Source of the DNA: CAIWHR01 sp040007035
GTDB taxonomy: Bacteria; Pseudomonadota; Gammaproteobacteria; Burkholderiales; Casimicrobiaceae
NCBI GenBank assembly: GCA_040007035.1
Contig: JBDTVU010000001.1
Coordinates: 1-64,000, forward strand
DNA: 64,000 bases
Direction of reading: 5' to 3'
The notes under the pieces were generated by a model. That model ran no database searches and was not told the origin of the DNA. It saw nothing but the letters and a program-made list of their open reading frames with translations. Every line of letters starts with the position of its first letter. The stretch's first letter is position 1. This document shows, one piece after another, positions 46,122 to 53,651 of this stretch. A program made the position numbers and the translations under genes.

Positions 46122-47168
46122 ATCGCGCTGGTCGGGCCCGGGTTCGACGAGCATCGCGTCGCCGTAACTGTAGAACCGGTAGCCGGCGTCGATCGCGTGC
46201 GCATACGCGGCGCGCACGTTGTCGTATCCGCCGAGCGCGGCGACGAGCATCAGCAGCGTCGACTGCGGGAGGTGGAAATTCGTGAACAGCCGGTCGACGA
46301 CGCGAAAACGGAAGCCGGGTGTCACGAACAGCGTCGTCTCGCTTTCACCGACGCGCACGCCGCCGTCGCCGTCGGCGGCTGACTCCAGCGCGCGCAGGCT
46401 CGTCGTGCCGATGGCGAGAACGCGGCCGCCACGCGCGCGCGCCGCGGCAACCGCGGCGGCGGTCGCGTCCGGAACGCGATAGCGCTCGGCGTGCATCCGG
46501 TGCCGTGCGAGGTCGGCCGTCGCGACCGGCAGAAAGGTGCCGGCGCCGACGTGCAGCGTCACGAACGCGGTCGCGATGCTGCGAGCTTTGATCGCGCCGA
46601 GCAAGGCGTCGTCGAAGTGCAACCCCGCGGTCGGCGCAGCGACGGCGCCGGGGTCGCGCGCGTACACCGTCTGGTACCGCGCGGCGTCCGCGGCCTGCGG
46701 CGCGCGGTCGATGTACGGCGGCAAGGGCACTTCGCCGTGCCGCTCGAGCCAGTCGACCAGCGGCCCGGTGCCGTCGAACCGCAGGAGGAAGAAACGCTCG
46801 TCGCGCGCGAGCACCGTCGCGCCGGCACCGTCGGCGAGTTGCAGCGTGCCGCCGGCTTTCGGCGGATGGCTGGCCTTGAGTTGCACCCAGGCCTCGGTGT
46901 CCGCGACGATGCGCTCGACCAGCAACTCGACGCGGCCGCCGGTCGGCCTGCGGGCGGCGACGCGGGCCCGGATCACCCTCGTGTCGTTGAACACAACGAG
47001 ATCGCCGGGCGCGACGAGCGCGGGGAGGTCGGTGACGCGCAGATCGGCGAGCCGTGCACCGTCGACGTGCAGCAGGCGCGCGTCCGAGCGCGCGGCCGCC
47101 GGCGTCTGCGCGATCAGCGCGGGCGGCAGCGCGTAGTCGAAATCGGCGAGCGTGTAGCGTCGCTTCAT
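46119..47168 (-). CDS. queA: S-adenosylmethionine:tRNA ribosyltransferase-isomerase
   Basis: Makes epoxyqueuosine by transferring the ribosyl part of S-adenosylmethionine to preQ1-modified tRNA. The 349 residues include LADFDYALPPALIAQTPA, DLVVFNDTRVIRARV, PTAGLHFDDALL, TLHVGAGTFLPV and FHLPQSTLLMLVAAL, all diagnostic. Its ATG overlaps the stop of the ATP-grasp gene as ATGA, so the two are co-translated. The next gene downstream is the CTERM-type gene, then tgt. Confidence 0.97.
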   Translation of the reverse strand: MKRRYTLADFDYALPPALIAQTPAAARSDARLLHVDGARLADLRVTDLPALVAPGDLVVFNDTRVIRARVAARRPTGGRVELLVERIVADTEAWVQLKASHPPKAGGTLQLADGAGATVLARDERFFLLRFDGTGPLVDWLERHGEVPLPPYIDRAPQAADAARYQTVYARDPGAVAAPTAGLHFDDALLGAIKARSIATAFVTLHVGAGTFLPVATADLARHRMHAERYRVPDATAAAVAAARARGGRVLAIGTTSLRALESAADGDGGVRVGESETTLFVTPGFRFRVVDRLFTNFHLPQSTLLMLVAALGGYDNVRAAYAHAIDAGYRFYSYGDAMLVEPGPDQRD

Positions 47169-48142
47169 GGCCGCGCGCGCTGCCGGTGTCGATGCAGCGC
47201 CGCGCGGATCAACTGTCGCGTGAAGCCGGCATGGCCTTCCGGATCGTGCGCGAGGCAGAGATCGGCGCTGCCGGCGTCTTCCGGAGGGTAGTAGACGCCG
47301 CAGTTGGGATTGATCTCCAGCATGAACGGCGTGCCTTCGCGATCGACGCGCAGATCGCAGCGGCCGAAGCTCGCGCCGTCGAGCGCGACGAAAAACCTCG
47401 CGGAGACATCGCGCAGGCGGGCGTCGAGGACCGGGTCGTCGACGGGAACGGCCGACATCTTCTCGTACTTCAGCCACTTCATGTCCGAGTGCTTGAAGGT
47501 CTCGCCGTCGGGAAAGCGGTACTGGATCGGCGTGTAGGTCCTCGGCCGCCGCGAATCGTCCGGATTCTCCGCCACGAGGACCGTGCACTCGGTTCCCTCG
47601 ATGAATTCCTCGATCAGCGCCGCCCCGTGGCGCCGCATGATCTTGCGTGCCTGCTGGCGCAGTCCGGCGGGCGACGAGACACGGGAGCGCCGCGAAAGAT
47701 CGACGCTCGAATAGCTGCTGAAGTGCTTCACGAAGAGCGGGAAGCGCAACACGTCGGCGGCGCGTTCGACGTCCACTTCGTTTCTTGCGAGGACCCAGGC
47801 GGGGGTGTCGATGCCTTCGGCCCTGCACGCCAGCTTCATCGCCTCGCGCGACGGCTCGTAGTATCCGGACGTGGCGCCGGTGAAGGCGACGTCGTGCGCT
47901 TCGAGCGTGCGCACGACCTCGATGCCCGGGATGTCCTGGTCCGCGGCGCCGTCGCAGAGGTTGAAGAACAGGTCGAAGCCCTCGCGGATTCGTCGCGTGA
48001 CCTGTTCGACCGAGGTCGGCTTTGCGAGGCACTCGACCTCCCAATGCGCCTCGGGGAAGAACGGCCGCGGATCGCAGGGCCAGTCGTCCGAGGCAAAGGG
48101 GACGGCGAGAAGGTCCTGGTTGGTCAGCAGGCAGATGCGCAT
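47165..48142 (-). CDS. ATP-grasp ligase, D-Ala-D-Ala ligase-like
   Basis: A 325-residue ATP-grasp protein. The N-terminal domain (ICLLTNQDLL; FDLFFNLCDGAADQDIPGIE) and the central FTGATSGYYEPSREAMKLAC resemble D-alanine-D-alanine ligase. The ATP-grasp part has FPLFVKHFSSYSSVDLS, ALIEEFIEGTECTVLV and the metal-binding end RCDLRVDREGTPFMLEINPN. Substrate is unknown; amino-acid or peptide ligation is typical of the superfamily. It overlaps queA by four bases and follows a 51-codon ORF after four bases, suggesting a three-gene unit. It is probably not the cell-wall Ddl, which lies with mur genes in relatives. Confidence 0.8.
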   Translation of the reverse strand: MRICLLTNQDLLAVPFASDDWPCDPRPFFPEAHWEVECLAKPTSVEQVTRRIREGFDLFFNLCDGAADQDIPGIEVVRTLEAHDVAFTGATSGYYEPSREAMKLACRAEGIDTPAWVLARNEVDVERAADVLRFPLFVKHFSSYSSVDLSRRSRVSSPAGLRQQARKIMRRHGAALIEEFIEGTECTVLVAENPDDSRRPRTYTPIQYRFPDGETFKHSDMKWLKYEKMSAVPVDDPVLDARLRDVSARFFVALDGASFGRCDLRVDREGTPFMLEINPNCGVYYPPEDAGSADLCLAHDPEGHAGFTRQLIRAALHRHRQRARP

Positions 48143-48146
48143 CGGT

Positions 48147-48302
48147 TCACGCGCCGTGCTTCCTGCAACGCGCCTCCTGCTCCGGCGTCAGCGTGTGGGC
48201 GTGCGCCTCGGCCAATCGCCGGTCCCGCCACGCGTCCCGTTCGGCCTCGCCGGGCGGCGCAGGCTTGGCAACCGGTTTCGCAGGTGTCGGGGGAGTCGTC
48301 AC
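48147..48302 (-). CDS. Small ORF (51 codons) before the ATP-grasp gene
   Basis: A short frame starting at GTG 48302 and ending with TGA at 48147, four bases before the ATP-grasp ATG. The peptide has a Pro/Ala/Lys-rich first third (TPPTPAKPVAKPAPPGEAER) and a charged helix-like end (DAWRDRRLAEAHAHTLTPEQ, then EARCRKHGA). No hydrophobic segment is present. Family is not recognised. It lies 38 bp after the tRNA-Leu gene on the same strand. The ribosome site is weak, so translation is unproven; the close spacing and GC-rich third positions favour a real gene. Confidence 0.5.
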   Translation of the reverse strand: MTTPPTPAKPVAKPAPPGEAERDAWRDRRLAEAHAHTLTPEQEARCRKHGA

Positions 48303-48340
48303 GTTTGCTGCGCGCGGCGGCGCGGTCGTTCCAGTCGGAA

Positions 48341-48424
48341 TGCCGGGAGCGGGAATCGAACCCGCATGGCCTTGCGGCCGGCAGATTTTGAGTCTGCTGC
48401 GTATACCAGTTCCGCCATCCCGGC
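48341..48424 (-). tRNA. tRNA-Leu (anticodon CAA)
   Basis: The minus strand folds into a long-variable-arm tRNA. Acceptor stem GCCGGGA pairs with TCCCGGC, with A as discriminator at 48341. The anticodon loop is CTCAAAA, giving CAA, which reads UUG. The T-arm has GGTTCGATTCC. CCA is not encoded. Length is 84 nt. It stands alone, upstream of the small ORF and ATP-grasp gene on the same strand. Confidence 0.95.
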
Positions 48425-48566
48425 GCTGATGCGGGGCAGGCGCCTCGCGGCGCGTTGCCCGGCGGCGGCAAAGGCGGCATTATCGCGGAAAGGCGGGTCG
48501 CCGCACAATGCGGACACGCCGCACGCCCGCCACCCGCAACCGAGATTCTCCCGCCGTGCCCGCCCG

Positions 48567-50138
48567 ATGAGCGCCGTCCGCAACGTGCTGTTCGTGATGT
48601 GCGACCAGCTTCGGCGCGATTTCGTCTCGTGCTACGGCTCGTCGCCGGTCGCAACGCCCGGCATCGACCGGCTCGCGGCGCGCGGCATCCGCTTCGACAA
48701 CGCGTTCGTGCAGTCGGGCGTCTGCGGCCCGTCGCGGATGTCGTTCTACACCGGCCGCTACGTCGCGTCGCACGGTGCGACGTGGAACCGGGTGCCGCTT
48801 TCGGCGGCCGAGTGGACGCTCGGCGACTACCTGCGCGCGGCGGGGCGCACCGCCGCGCTGTGCGGCAAGACGCACGTGCTGCCCGACGACGAGGCGCTCG
48901 CGCGGTTCGGCATCGAGATCGAGTCCGAGCGCGGCGCGCTGCTGCGCGAGGGTGGGTTCGTCATCGTCGATCGCTACGATGGCCACACGCCGCCAAGCCT
49001 CGAATCGGGCTACGCCGACTGGCTGCGCGCGCGGGGCTACGAGGGCGCCGACCCGTGGACCGACTACGTGATCGCCGTCGAGGACCGCGGCCGCGTCGCC
49101 TCCGGCTGGAGTCTGCGCAACGTGCACCTCCCGGCGCGGGTGAAGGAGGAGCACTCCGAGACCGCGTACATGACCGACCTCGCGCTCGACTGGATCCGCG
49201 CGCGCGGCGCGTCGCCGTGGGTGCTCCACCTGTCGTACGTGAAGCCGCACTGGCCCTACGTCGCGCCTGCGCCGTTCCACCGCAAGTACCGCGGCAAGCC
49301 GATCGGCACGATCCTCCACGGCCCGCAGGACGGCACCGCCGCCGAGCACCCGGTCGTCCGCGCGTATCGCAGCCACGACGAGTGCCGGAGCTTCGGCCGC
49401 GAGGAGGTCGCGCGCCACGTCCGGCCCGCGTACATGGGCCTGGTCGCGCAGGTCGACCACCATCTCGCGCGCCTCGTCGACGCGTTGGTGGCGCTGGGGC
49501 GGTTGGACGACACGCTGATCGTGTTCGCGTCCGACCACGGCGAGTTCCTCGGCGACCGCGGGCTTGGCGAGAAGGAGCTCTTCTATGACGAGGTCGTGCG
49601 CATTCCGATGATCGTCGTCGATCCGGATGCCCGCGCCGACGCGACGCGCGGGACCGCCGATGCGCGCTTCGTCGAAGGCGTCGACGTGGTGCCGACGGTG
49701 TTGGGTGCGCTCGGGCTGCCGCCGTCGGCGCACCGGGTCGAGGGCCGCTCGCTGTTGCCGCTGACCCGCGGCGGCAGCGCCGACGCCGGCGCGTGGCGCG
49801 ATGCCGCGTTCTGCGAGCTCGACTACGGATTCCGTCGCGCCCGCCTGACGCTCGGCCGCGGCGTGCGCGAATGTCGTGCGCAGATGGTGCGCACCGCGCA
49901 GTGGAAGTACGTCCACTGGGAAGGCTTCCGGCCGCAGCTCTTCGACCTCGCCGCCGACCCGCGCGAGCTCTCCGATCTCGGCGCCGATCCGCGCTTTTCC
50001 GCCGAGCGGGCCGCACTACGGGAGCGGCTGTTCGACTGGCTGTCGACCCGCGCGCGGCGGACGACGGTCAGCGACGCGCTGGTCGAAGCGCGCACCGACG
50101 CCCACCGCCGCCACGGCATCGACATCGGCATCTGGTAG
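48567..50138 (+). CDS. Sulfatase/phosphonate monoester hydrolase-family enzyme
   Basis: A 523-residue alkaline-phosphatase-superfamily hydrolase without a signal peptide, so probably cytoplasmic. NVLFVMCDQLRRDFVSCYG starts the metal site. VCGPSRMSFYTGRY contains the CxPSR motif whose cysteine is converted to formylglycine. SYVKPHWPYVAPAPF, ASDHGEFLGDRGLGEKELFY and a late ARTAQ-type region QMVRTAQWKYVHW complete the fold. The pattern is close to phosphonate monoester hydrolases, which cleave several phosphorus and sulphur esters. No formylglycine-generating enzyme gene is in the window. Substrate is unknown. It is divergent from the tRNA and convergent with the DUF4337 gene. Confidence 0.88.
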   Translation: MSAVRNVLFVMCDQLRRDFVSCYGSSPVATPGIDRLAARGIRFDNAFVQSGVCGPSRMSFYTGRYVASHGATWNRVPLSAAEWTLGDYLRAAGRTAALCGKTHVLPDDEALARFGIEIESERGALLREGGFVIVDRYDGHTPPSLESGYADWLRARGYEGADPWTDYVIAVEDRGRVASGWSLRNVHLPARVKEEHSETAYMTDLALDWIRARGASPWVLHLSYVKPHWPYVAPAPFHRKYRGKPIGTILHGPQDGTAAEHPVVRAYRSHDECRSFGREEVARHVRPAYMGLVAQVDHHLARLVDALVALGRLDDTLIVFASDHGEFLGDRGLGEKELFYDEVVRIPMIVVDPDARADATRGTADARFVEGVDVVPTVLGALGLPPSAHRVEGRSLLPLTRGGSADAGAWRDAAFCELDYGFRRARLTLGRGVRECRAQMVRTAQWKYVHWEGFRPQLFDLAADPRELSDLGADPRFSAERAALRERLFDWLSTRARRTTVSDALVEARTDAHRRHGIDIGIW

Positions 50139-50160
50139 CGGCCGAAGGCGGCTTCGGCGG

Positions 50161-50733
50161 TCAGACGTGCAGCAGCGCGAGCGCGCCGATGCCCACCGCC
50201 ACGATGGCGGCGCCGTGGGCCGCGACGTTGAGCGCGCGATTGCGGGTGAGGATCGTGATCGCCGCCATCGCGATCGCGATCTGGATCAGCGTCATCGCCT
50301 GTGCCCAACGGTGGTGGACGTGCATCGACGCTTCGCTGCTCGTTTCCGCGGCGGCGGACTTCTCCTCCAGCGCCTTCGCCGCGACCATGATCTCGGCCTT
50401 CTCCTTGCCGTAGCGCTCGGCTTCCTTCACGTACTTCGCCTGCTGCTCGCCGGTGGTCAGCGTCGCGCCGAGCTCGGCCAGGTTCTGCTTTCCGCTCTTC
50501 GCCTGGTAAAAATTCCACTGGTCGGACGCTTCGGTCTTGCGGATCGTAGCCTCGTTCTTGAACAGCAACGCGTCGTTCTGCGTCGCGCCACCCATGTAGC
50601 CGAACAACGCGCCGATCGTGGCGAAGATCGCGGTGGCCACGGCGATGCGGCCGGCAAACGGGTCGCCCGAATGCGCCTCGTGCTCGACCGCGTGGTCGTG
50701 CGGCCCGTGGACGTGGAATCCTTCTGCCGACAT
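50161..50733 (-). CDS. DUF4337-family membrane protein
   Basis: A 190-residue protein with a His-rich start (FHVHGPHDHAVEHEAH), a first hydrophobic segment (IAVATAIFATIGALFGYMGG), a charged helical middle (YVKEAERYGKEKAEIMVAAK, probably coiled) and two C-terminal helices (MTLIQIAIAMAAITIL; AAIVAVGIGALALL). This is the DUF4337 layout. The function of the family is unknown; the His-rich head could bind metal. It lies 39 bp after folA on the same strand. Confidence 0.8.
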   Translation of the reverse strand: MSAEGFHVHGPHDHAVEHEAHSGDPFAGRIAVATAIFATIGALFGYMGGATQNDALLFKNEATIRKTEASDQWNFYQAKSGKQNLAELGATLTTGEQQAKYVKEAERYGKEKAEIMVAAKALEEKSAAAETSSEASMHVHHRWAQAMTLIQIAIAMAAITILTRNRALNVAAHGAAIVAVGIGALALLHV

Positions 50734-50772
50734 ATGCGTTGACTCCTGTGCGTGGTGGAGGGGTTGCCGCGC

Positions 50773-51312
50773 TCAGCGCGCGATGCGCTCGTAGGTCACG
50801 AACGCGTAGTCGAATTGGTCGGCCCCGGACGCGGCGCCCGGCTCGCGCGCCGTCTCGCGCCAGTCGCCCGCGTCCAGCGGCGGGAATCGCGTGTCGCCGG
50901 CGAACGCCCGCGCGATCTCGGTCAGGTGCAGCGTCGTCGCCCTCGGCAGTGCCTCGCGGTACAGCTCGCCGCCGCCGATGCAGAATGCCGGCGCGGGCAT
51001 CCGGACGAGGGCAAGCGCTTGGTCGAGCGACACCGCCGTCTCCGTGCCCGCGGGCGGCGCCGCGCGGCTGCGGGTGACGACGATGTTCTGCCGCCCGGGC
51101 AACGGCCGCCCGATCGACTCCCACGTCCGGCGGCCCATGATCACCGCGTGCCCGGTCGTCAGCGCGCGGAAGCGCTTCAGGTCCTCCGGCAGCCGCCACG
51201 GCAGGCGGTTGCCGTCGCCGATGACGCCATTGGCGGCGACGGCCGCGATGATCGCGAGCGGGGGCGCGCTTGGCGTGGCGGCGAGGCGTGGTGTATCGTG
51301 CGATGGCTCCAT
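50773..51312 (-). CDS. folA: Dihydrofolate reductase
   Basis: Reduces dihydrofolate to tetrahydrofolate with NADPH. The 179 residues include PLAIIAAVAANGVIGDGNRL, LPWRLPEDLKRFRALTTGHA (active-site Asp in the PEDL turn), VIMGRRTWESIGRPLPGRQN and FCIGGGELYREAL. ATG 51312 is preferred over TTG 51330; the extra residues before the conserved start are Pro/Ala-rich. It functions with ThyA, encoded 10 kb away on the same strand, since thymidylate synthesis regenerates dihydrofolate. Confidence 0.95.
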   Translation of the reverse strand: MEPSHDTPRLAATPSAPPLAIIAAVAANGVIGDGNRLPWRLPEDLKRFRALTTGHAVIMGRRTWESIGRPLPGRQNIVVTRSRAAPPAGTETAVSLDQALALVRMPAPAFCIGGGELYREALPRATTLHLTEIARAFAGDTRFPPLDAGDWRETAREPGAASGADQFDYAFVTYERIAR

Positions 51313-51371
51313 GCGCCGCGACGGTGACAACCGGATGAACCGGCGCGGATTATAGCCGTCGGGCCTCGCGC

Positions 51372-52865
51372 GTGTACTACCCCCGGTCGTTCCTCAAATT
51401 CATCCTGCTGGGCTTCCTGCTGGTCAGCCTGCCGCTCTTCTATGCGCTGGCCGAGCTGATCCTTTCGCTCGACCGGCTGCAGTCGCAGGCGCAGGAAGCG
51501 GTGCAGCAGGCGGCGCAGGCAGGGCGCGCGAGCCGGCAGCTGTTCGAGCACGCCGGCACTCTGGAGCGCGTCGTCCGCCAGTACCTGATCCTCGAGGACG
51601 CCGCGCTGATCGACGACTACGGCCGGGTGCGCGAGGATTTCCGCCAGACCGCGGGCCAGCTCCAGCAGCTTCCGCTCGCGCGCGAGCCGTTGGCCGCGCT
51701 GGCGGCGCTCGTCGACAGCGAGACGCGGCTCAACCGGTTGCTGACGGCCAAGGAGCGCCCGGCGGACGCGCAGGCGCAGCTCGCCGACGGCTACGCAAAG
51801 CTGACCGACGGGGCGCAGGCGACGATCGCCGCCGCCAACGAGCTGACCGAGCGCGCGATCGTGCGGCTGCAGGACACCGCCGCCGAGGGGCGCCAGAAGT
51901 GGCTGTACGTCGCGCTCGCCACCGCCGGCATCGCCATCGTGCTGGCGATCGTGTTCGCGGTGCTGATCGCCCGTCCGATCCGCCAGCTCGACCAGGCGAT
52001 CCGGCAGATGGGCAGTGCCGACTTCACCCATGCGATCGAGGTCAACGGCCCGCAGGACCTGCGCTATCTCGGCCAGCGCCTCGAGTGGCTGCGCTCGCGG
52101 CTGCACGACCTCGAGGAGCAGCAGAACCGCTTCCTGCGCCACGTGTCGCACGAGCTGAAGACGCCGCTGACGGCGGTGCGCGAAGGCGCCGAGCTCTTGC
52201 GCGACAACGTTGGCGGCGCGCTGGCGCCCGACCAGCAGGAGATCGTCCGCATCGTCCGCGAGAACACGCTGTCGCTGCAGAAGCTGATCGAGGACCTGCT
52301 GACCTACCACCAGACGCGGGCGATGGAGCCGCAGACCGTCGGCCCGGTGCTGCTGCCCGACGTCGTGCGCCGGGTGATGAAGGAGCACAAGCTCGCGGCG
52401 CTGGCGCGGCTGGTGACGTTCGACCCGAAGCTCGACCCGGCGCTGGTGATCGGCGACGGCGAGAAGCTGCGCACGATCGTCGATAACCTGGTGTCGAACG
52501 CGATCAAGTATTCGCCGCGCTCAGGCGTCATCGAACTCGTGCTCGGAGTCTCCGACGGGTACGCGGTGCTCGACGTCATCGACTCCGGCCACGGCGTCGA
52601 CGCGGAGGAACGCGAGCGGATCTTCGAGTCGTTTTTCCAGGGCAGGGCGCCGACGGCCGGCCGGATCAAGGGGTCGGGGCTCGGCCTCGCGATCGCGCGC
52701 GAATACGTGATCGCGCACGGCGGCCGGATCGAGGTTCGCAATCGCGACGACGGCCGTCGCGGCGCGCACTTCCGGGTGTGGCTGCCGACGCTGGCGGCCG
52801 GCGGAGCGACCGCGTCGCCGCCGGCGCCGCCGGCCGGACGGGTGCCGATGGCGGGGCGCGGATGA
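51372..52865 (+). CDS. glrK: GlrK/QseE-type sensor histidine kinase
   Basis: A 497-residue membrane kinase. The first helix (FLKFILLGFLLVSLPLFYAL) is followed by a helical periplasmic region rich in Gln/Ala/Leu, a second helix near 175-198, and a HAMP domain (ARPIRQLDQAIRQMGSADF). The kinase core has RFLRHVSHELKTPLTAVREG with phospho-acceptor His260, NLVSNAIKYSP (N box), DSGHGV and GSGLGLAIAREY (G boxes). The H-box wording and gene order kinase-lipoprotein-sigma-54 activator match E. coli glrK-qseG-glrR. GTG 51372 is the only sensible start. It overlaps the lipoprotein gene as ATGA. Confidence 0.9.
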   Translation: MYYPRSFLKFILLGFLLVSLPLFYALAELILSLDRLQSQAQEAVQQAAQAGRASRQLFEHAGTLERVVRQYLILEDAALIDDYGRVREDFRQTAGQLQQLPLAREPLAALAALVDSETRLNRLLTAKERPADAQAQLADGYAKLTDGAQATIAAANELTERAIVRLQDTAAEGRQKWLYVALATAGIAIVLAIVFAVLIARPIRQLDQAIRQMGSADFTHAIEVNGPQDLRYLGQRLEWLRSRLHDLEEQQNRFLRHVSHELKTPLTAVREGAELLRDNVGGALAPDQQEIVRIVRENTLSLQKLIEDLLTYHQTRAMEPQTVGPVLLPDVVRRVMKEHKLAALARLVTFDPKLDPALVIGDGEKLRTIVDNLVSNAIKYSPRSGVIELVLGVSDGYAVLDVIDSGHGVDAEERERIFESFFQGRAPTAGRIKGSGLGLAIAREYVIAHGGRIEVRNRDDGRRGAHFRVWLPTLAAGGATASPPAPPAGRVPMAGRG

Positions 52866-53632
52866 CGACGCGCGCCGACCTGCTCCGGGTCGCCCCGCTC
52901 GCGGCGGCGCTCGCGTTCGTGCTGTCGCTGGCCGCGTGCGTGACGCCGCCGCCGGCGCCGCCGGAGGACGACGAGGAGCCGGTGCCGATGGCCGAACCGC
53001 GGACGTCGCTGGTCGAATATCCGCCGATCGAGCCGGTCGAGCCGCCGTTCGAGCCGGCCGCGACGATGGCGGCCGCATCGCCTCCTGTGTCGCCGACGCC
53101 GGCCGCAGCACCGCCCGCCGCCGAGCCCGCGCCCGCAGCGGCGCCGACAGCGCCGGCGCCGGAGCCAGAGCCCCCGGCCGACGTCGTCGAAATCGTGGCG
53201 CTGCTCGCCGACCTGCAGCGGTACAGTGCGATGAACGGCGACGACGTCCGGCGCGAGCTGGTGACGGCGAACCAGGCGTTGACGCGCCAGCGCAGCGACG
53301 CCAACCGGATCCGGCTCGCGACGCTGTTCACGCAGTCGCACACGCCGCAGGACGACCAGCGGGCACTGCAGCTTCTCGACAACGTGGCGAAGAGCGGACC
53401 CGGGTCACCCGCAGTCAAGCAGCTCGGTGCGGTGCTGATGGCGCAGGTCGCCGAGCGCGTGCGGGCAGTGCGCGACGAGCAGCAGAAGGCCGACGCGGCA
53501 GTGCAGAAGCTCGAGGCGCTCCGCGCGATGGAGCGCAGCCTGCTGCGCGACCGCTCGCGGGCCGGCGGCGGTGGCGCCGGCGGTGGGGGCGGCGGCGGCG
53601 GGGGCGGTGGAGGCGGCGGCGGCGGACGCTGA
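52862..53632 (+). CDS. qseG: QseG/YfhG-like lipoprotein with polyglycine tail
   Basis: A 256-residue predicted lipoprotein between the kinase and the response regulator. The lipobox LSLAAC places the modified Cys at residue 26. A long Pro/Ala/Glu-rich linker follows (about 27-107), then a helical domain (VVEIVALLADLQRYSAMNGD; RSDANRIRLATLFTQSHTPQ) comparable in position to QseG. The protein ends in an unusual run: four Gly, Ala, sixteen Gly and Arg. Coding DNA for the tail uses mixed Gly codons (GGC, GGT, GGG, GGA). Assignment rests mainly on gene order; sequence similarity to QseG is weak by eye. Confidence 0.72.
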   Translation: MTTRADLLRVAPLAAALAFVLSLAACVTPPPAPPEDDEEPVPMAEPRTSLVEYPPIEPVEPPFEPAATMAAASPPVSPTPAAAPPAAEPAPAAAPTAPAPEPEPPADVVEIVALLADLQRYSAMNGDDVRRELVTANQALTRQRSDANRIRLATLFTQSHTPQDDQRALQLLDNVAKSGPGSPAVKQLGAVLMAQVAERVRAVRDEQQKADAAVQKLEALRAMERSLLRDRSRAGGGGAGGGGGGGGGGGGGGGGR

Positions 53633-53651
53633 CCGAATCATGGGGCGAACG

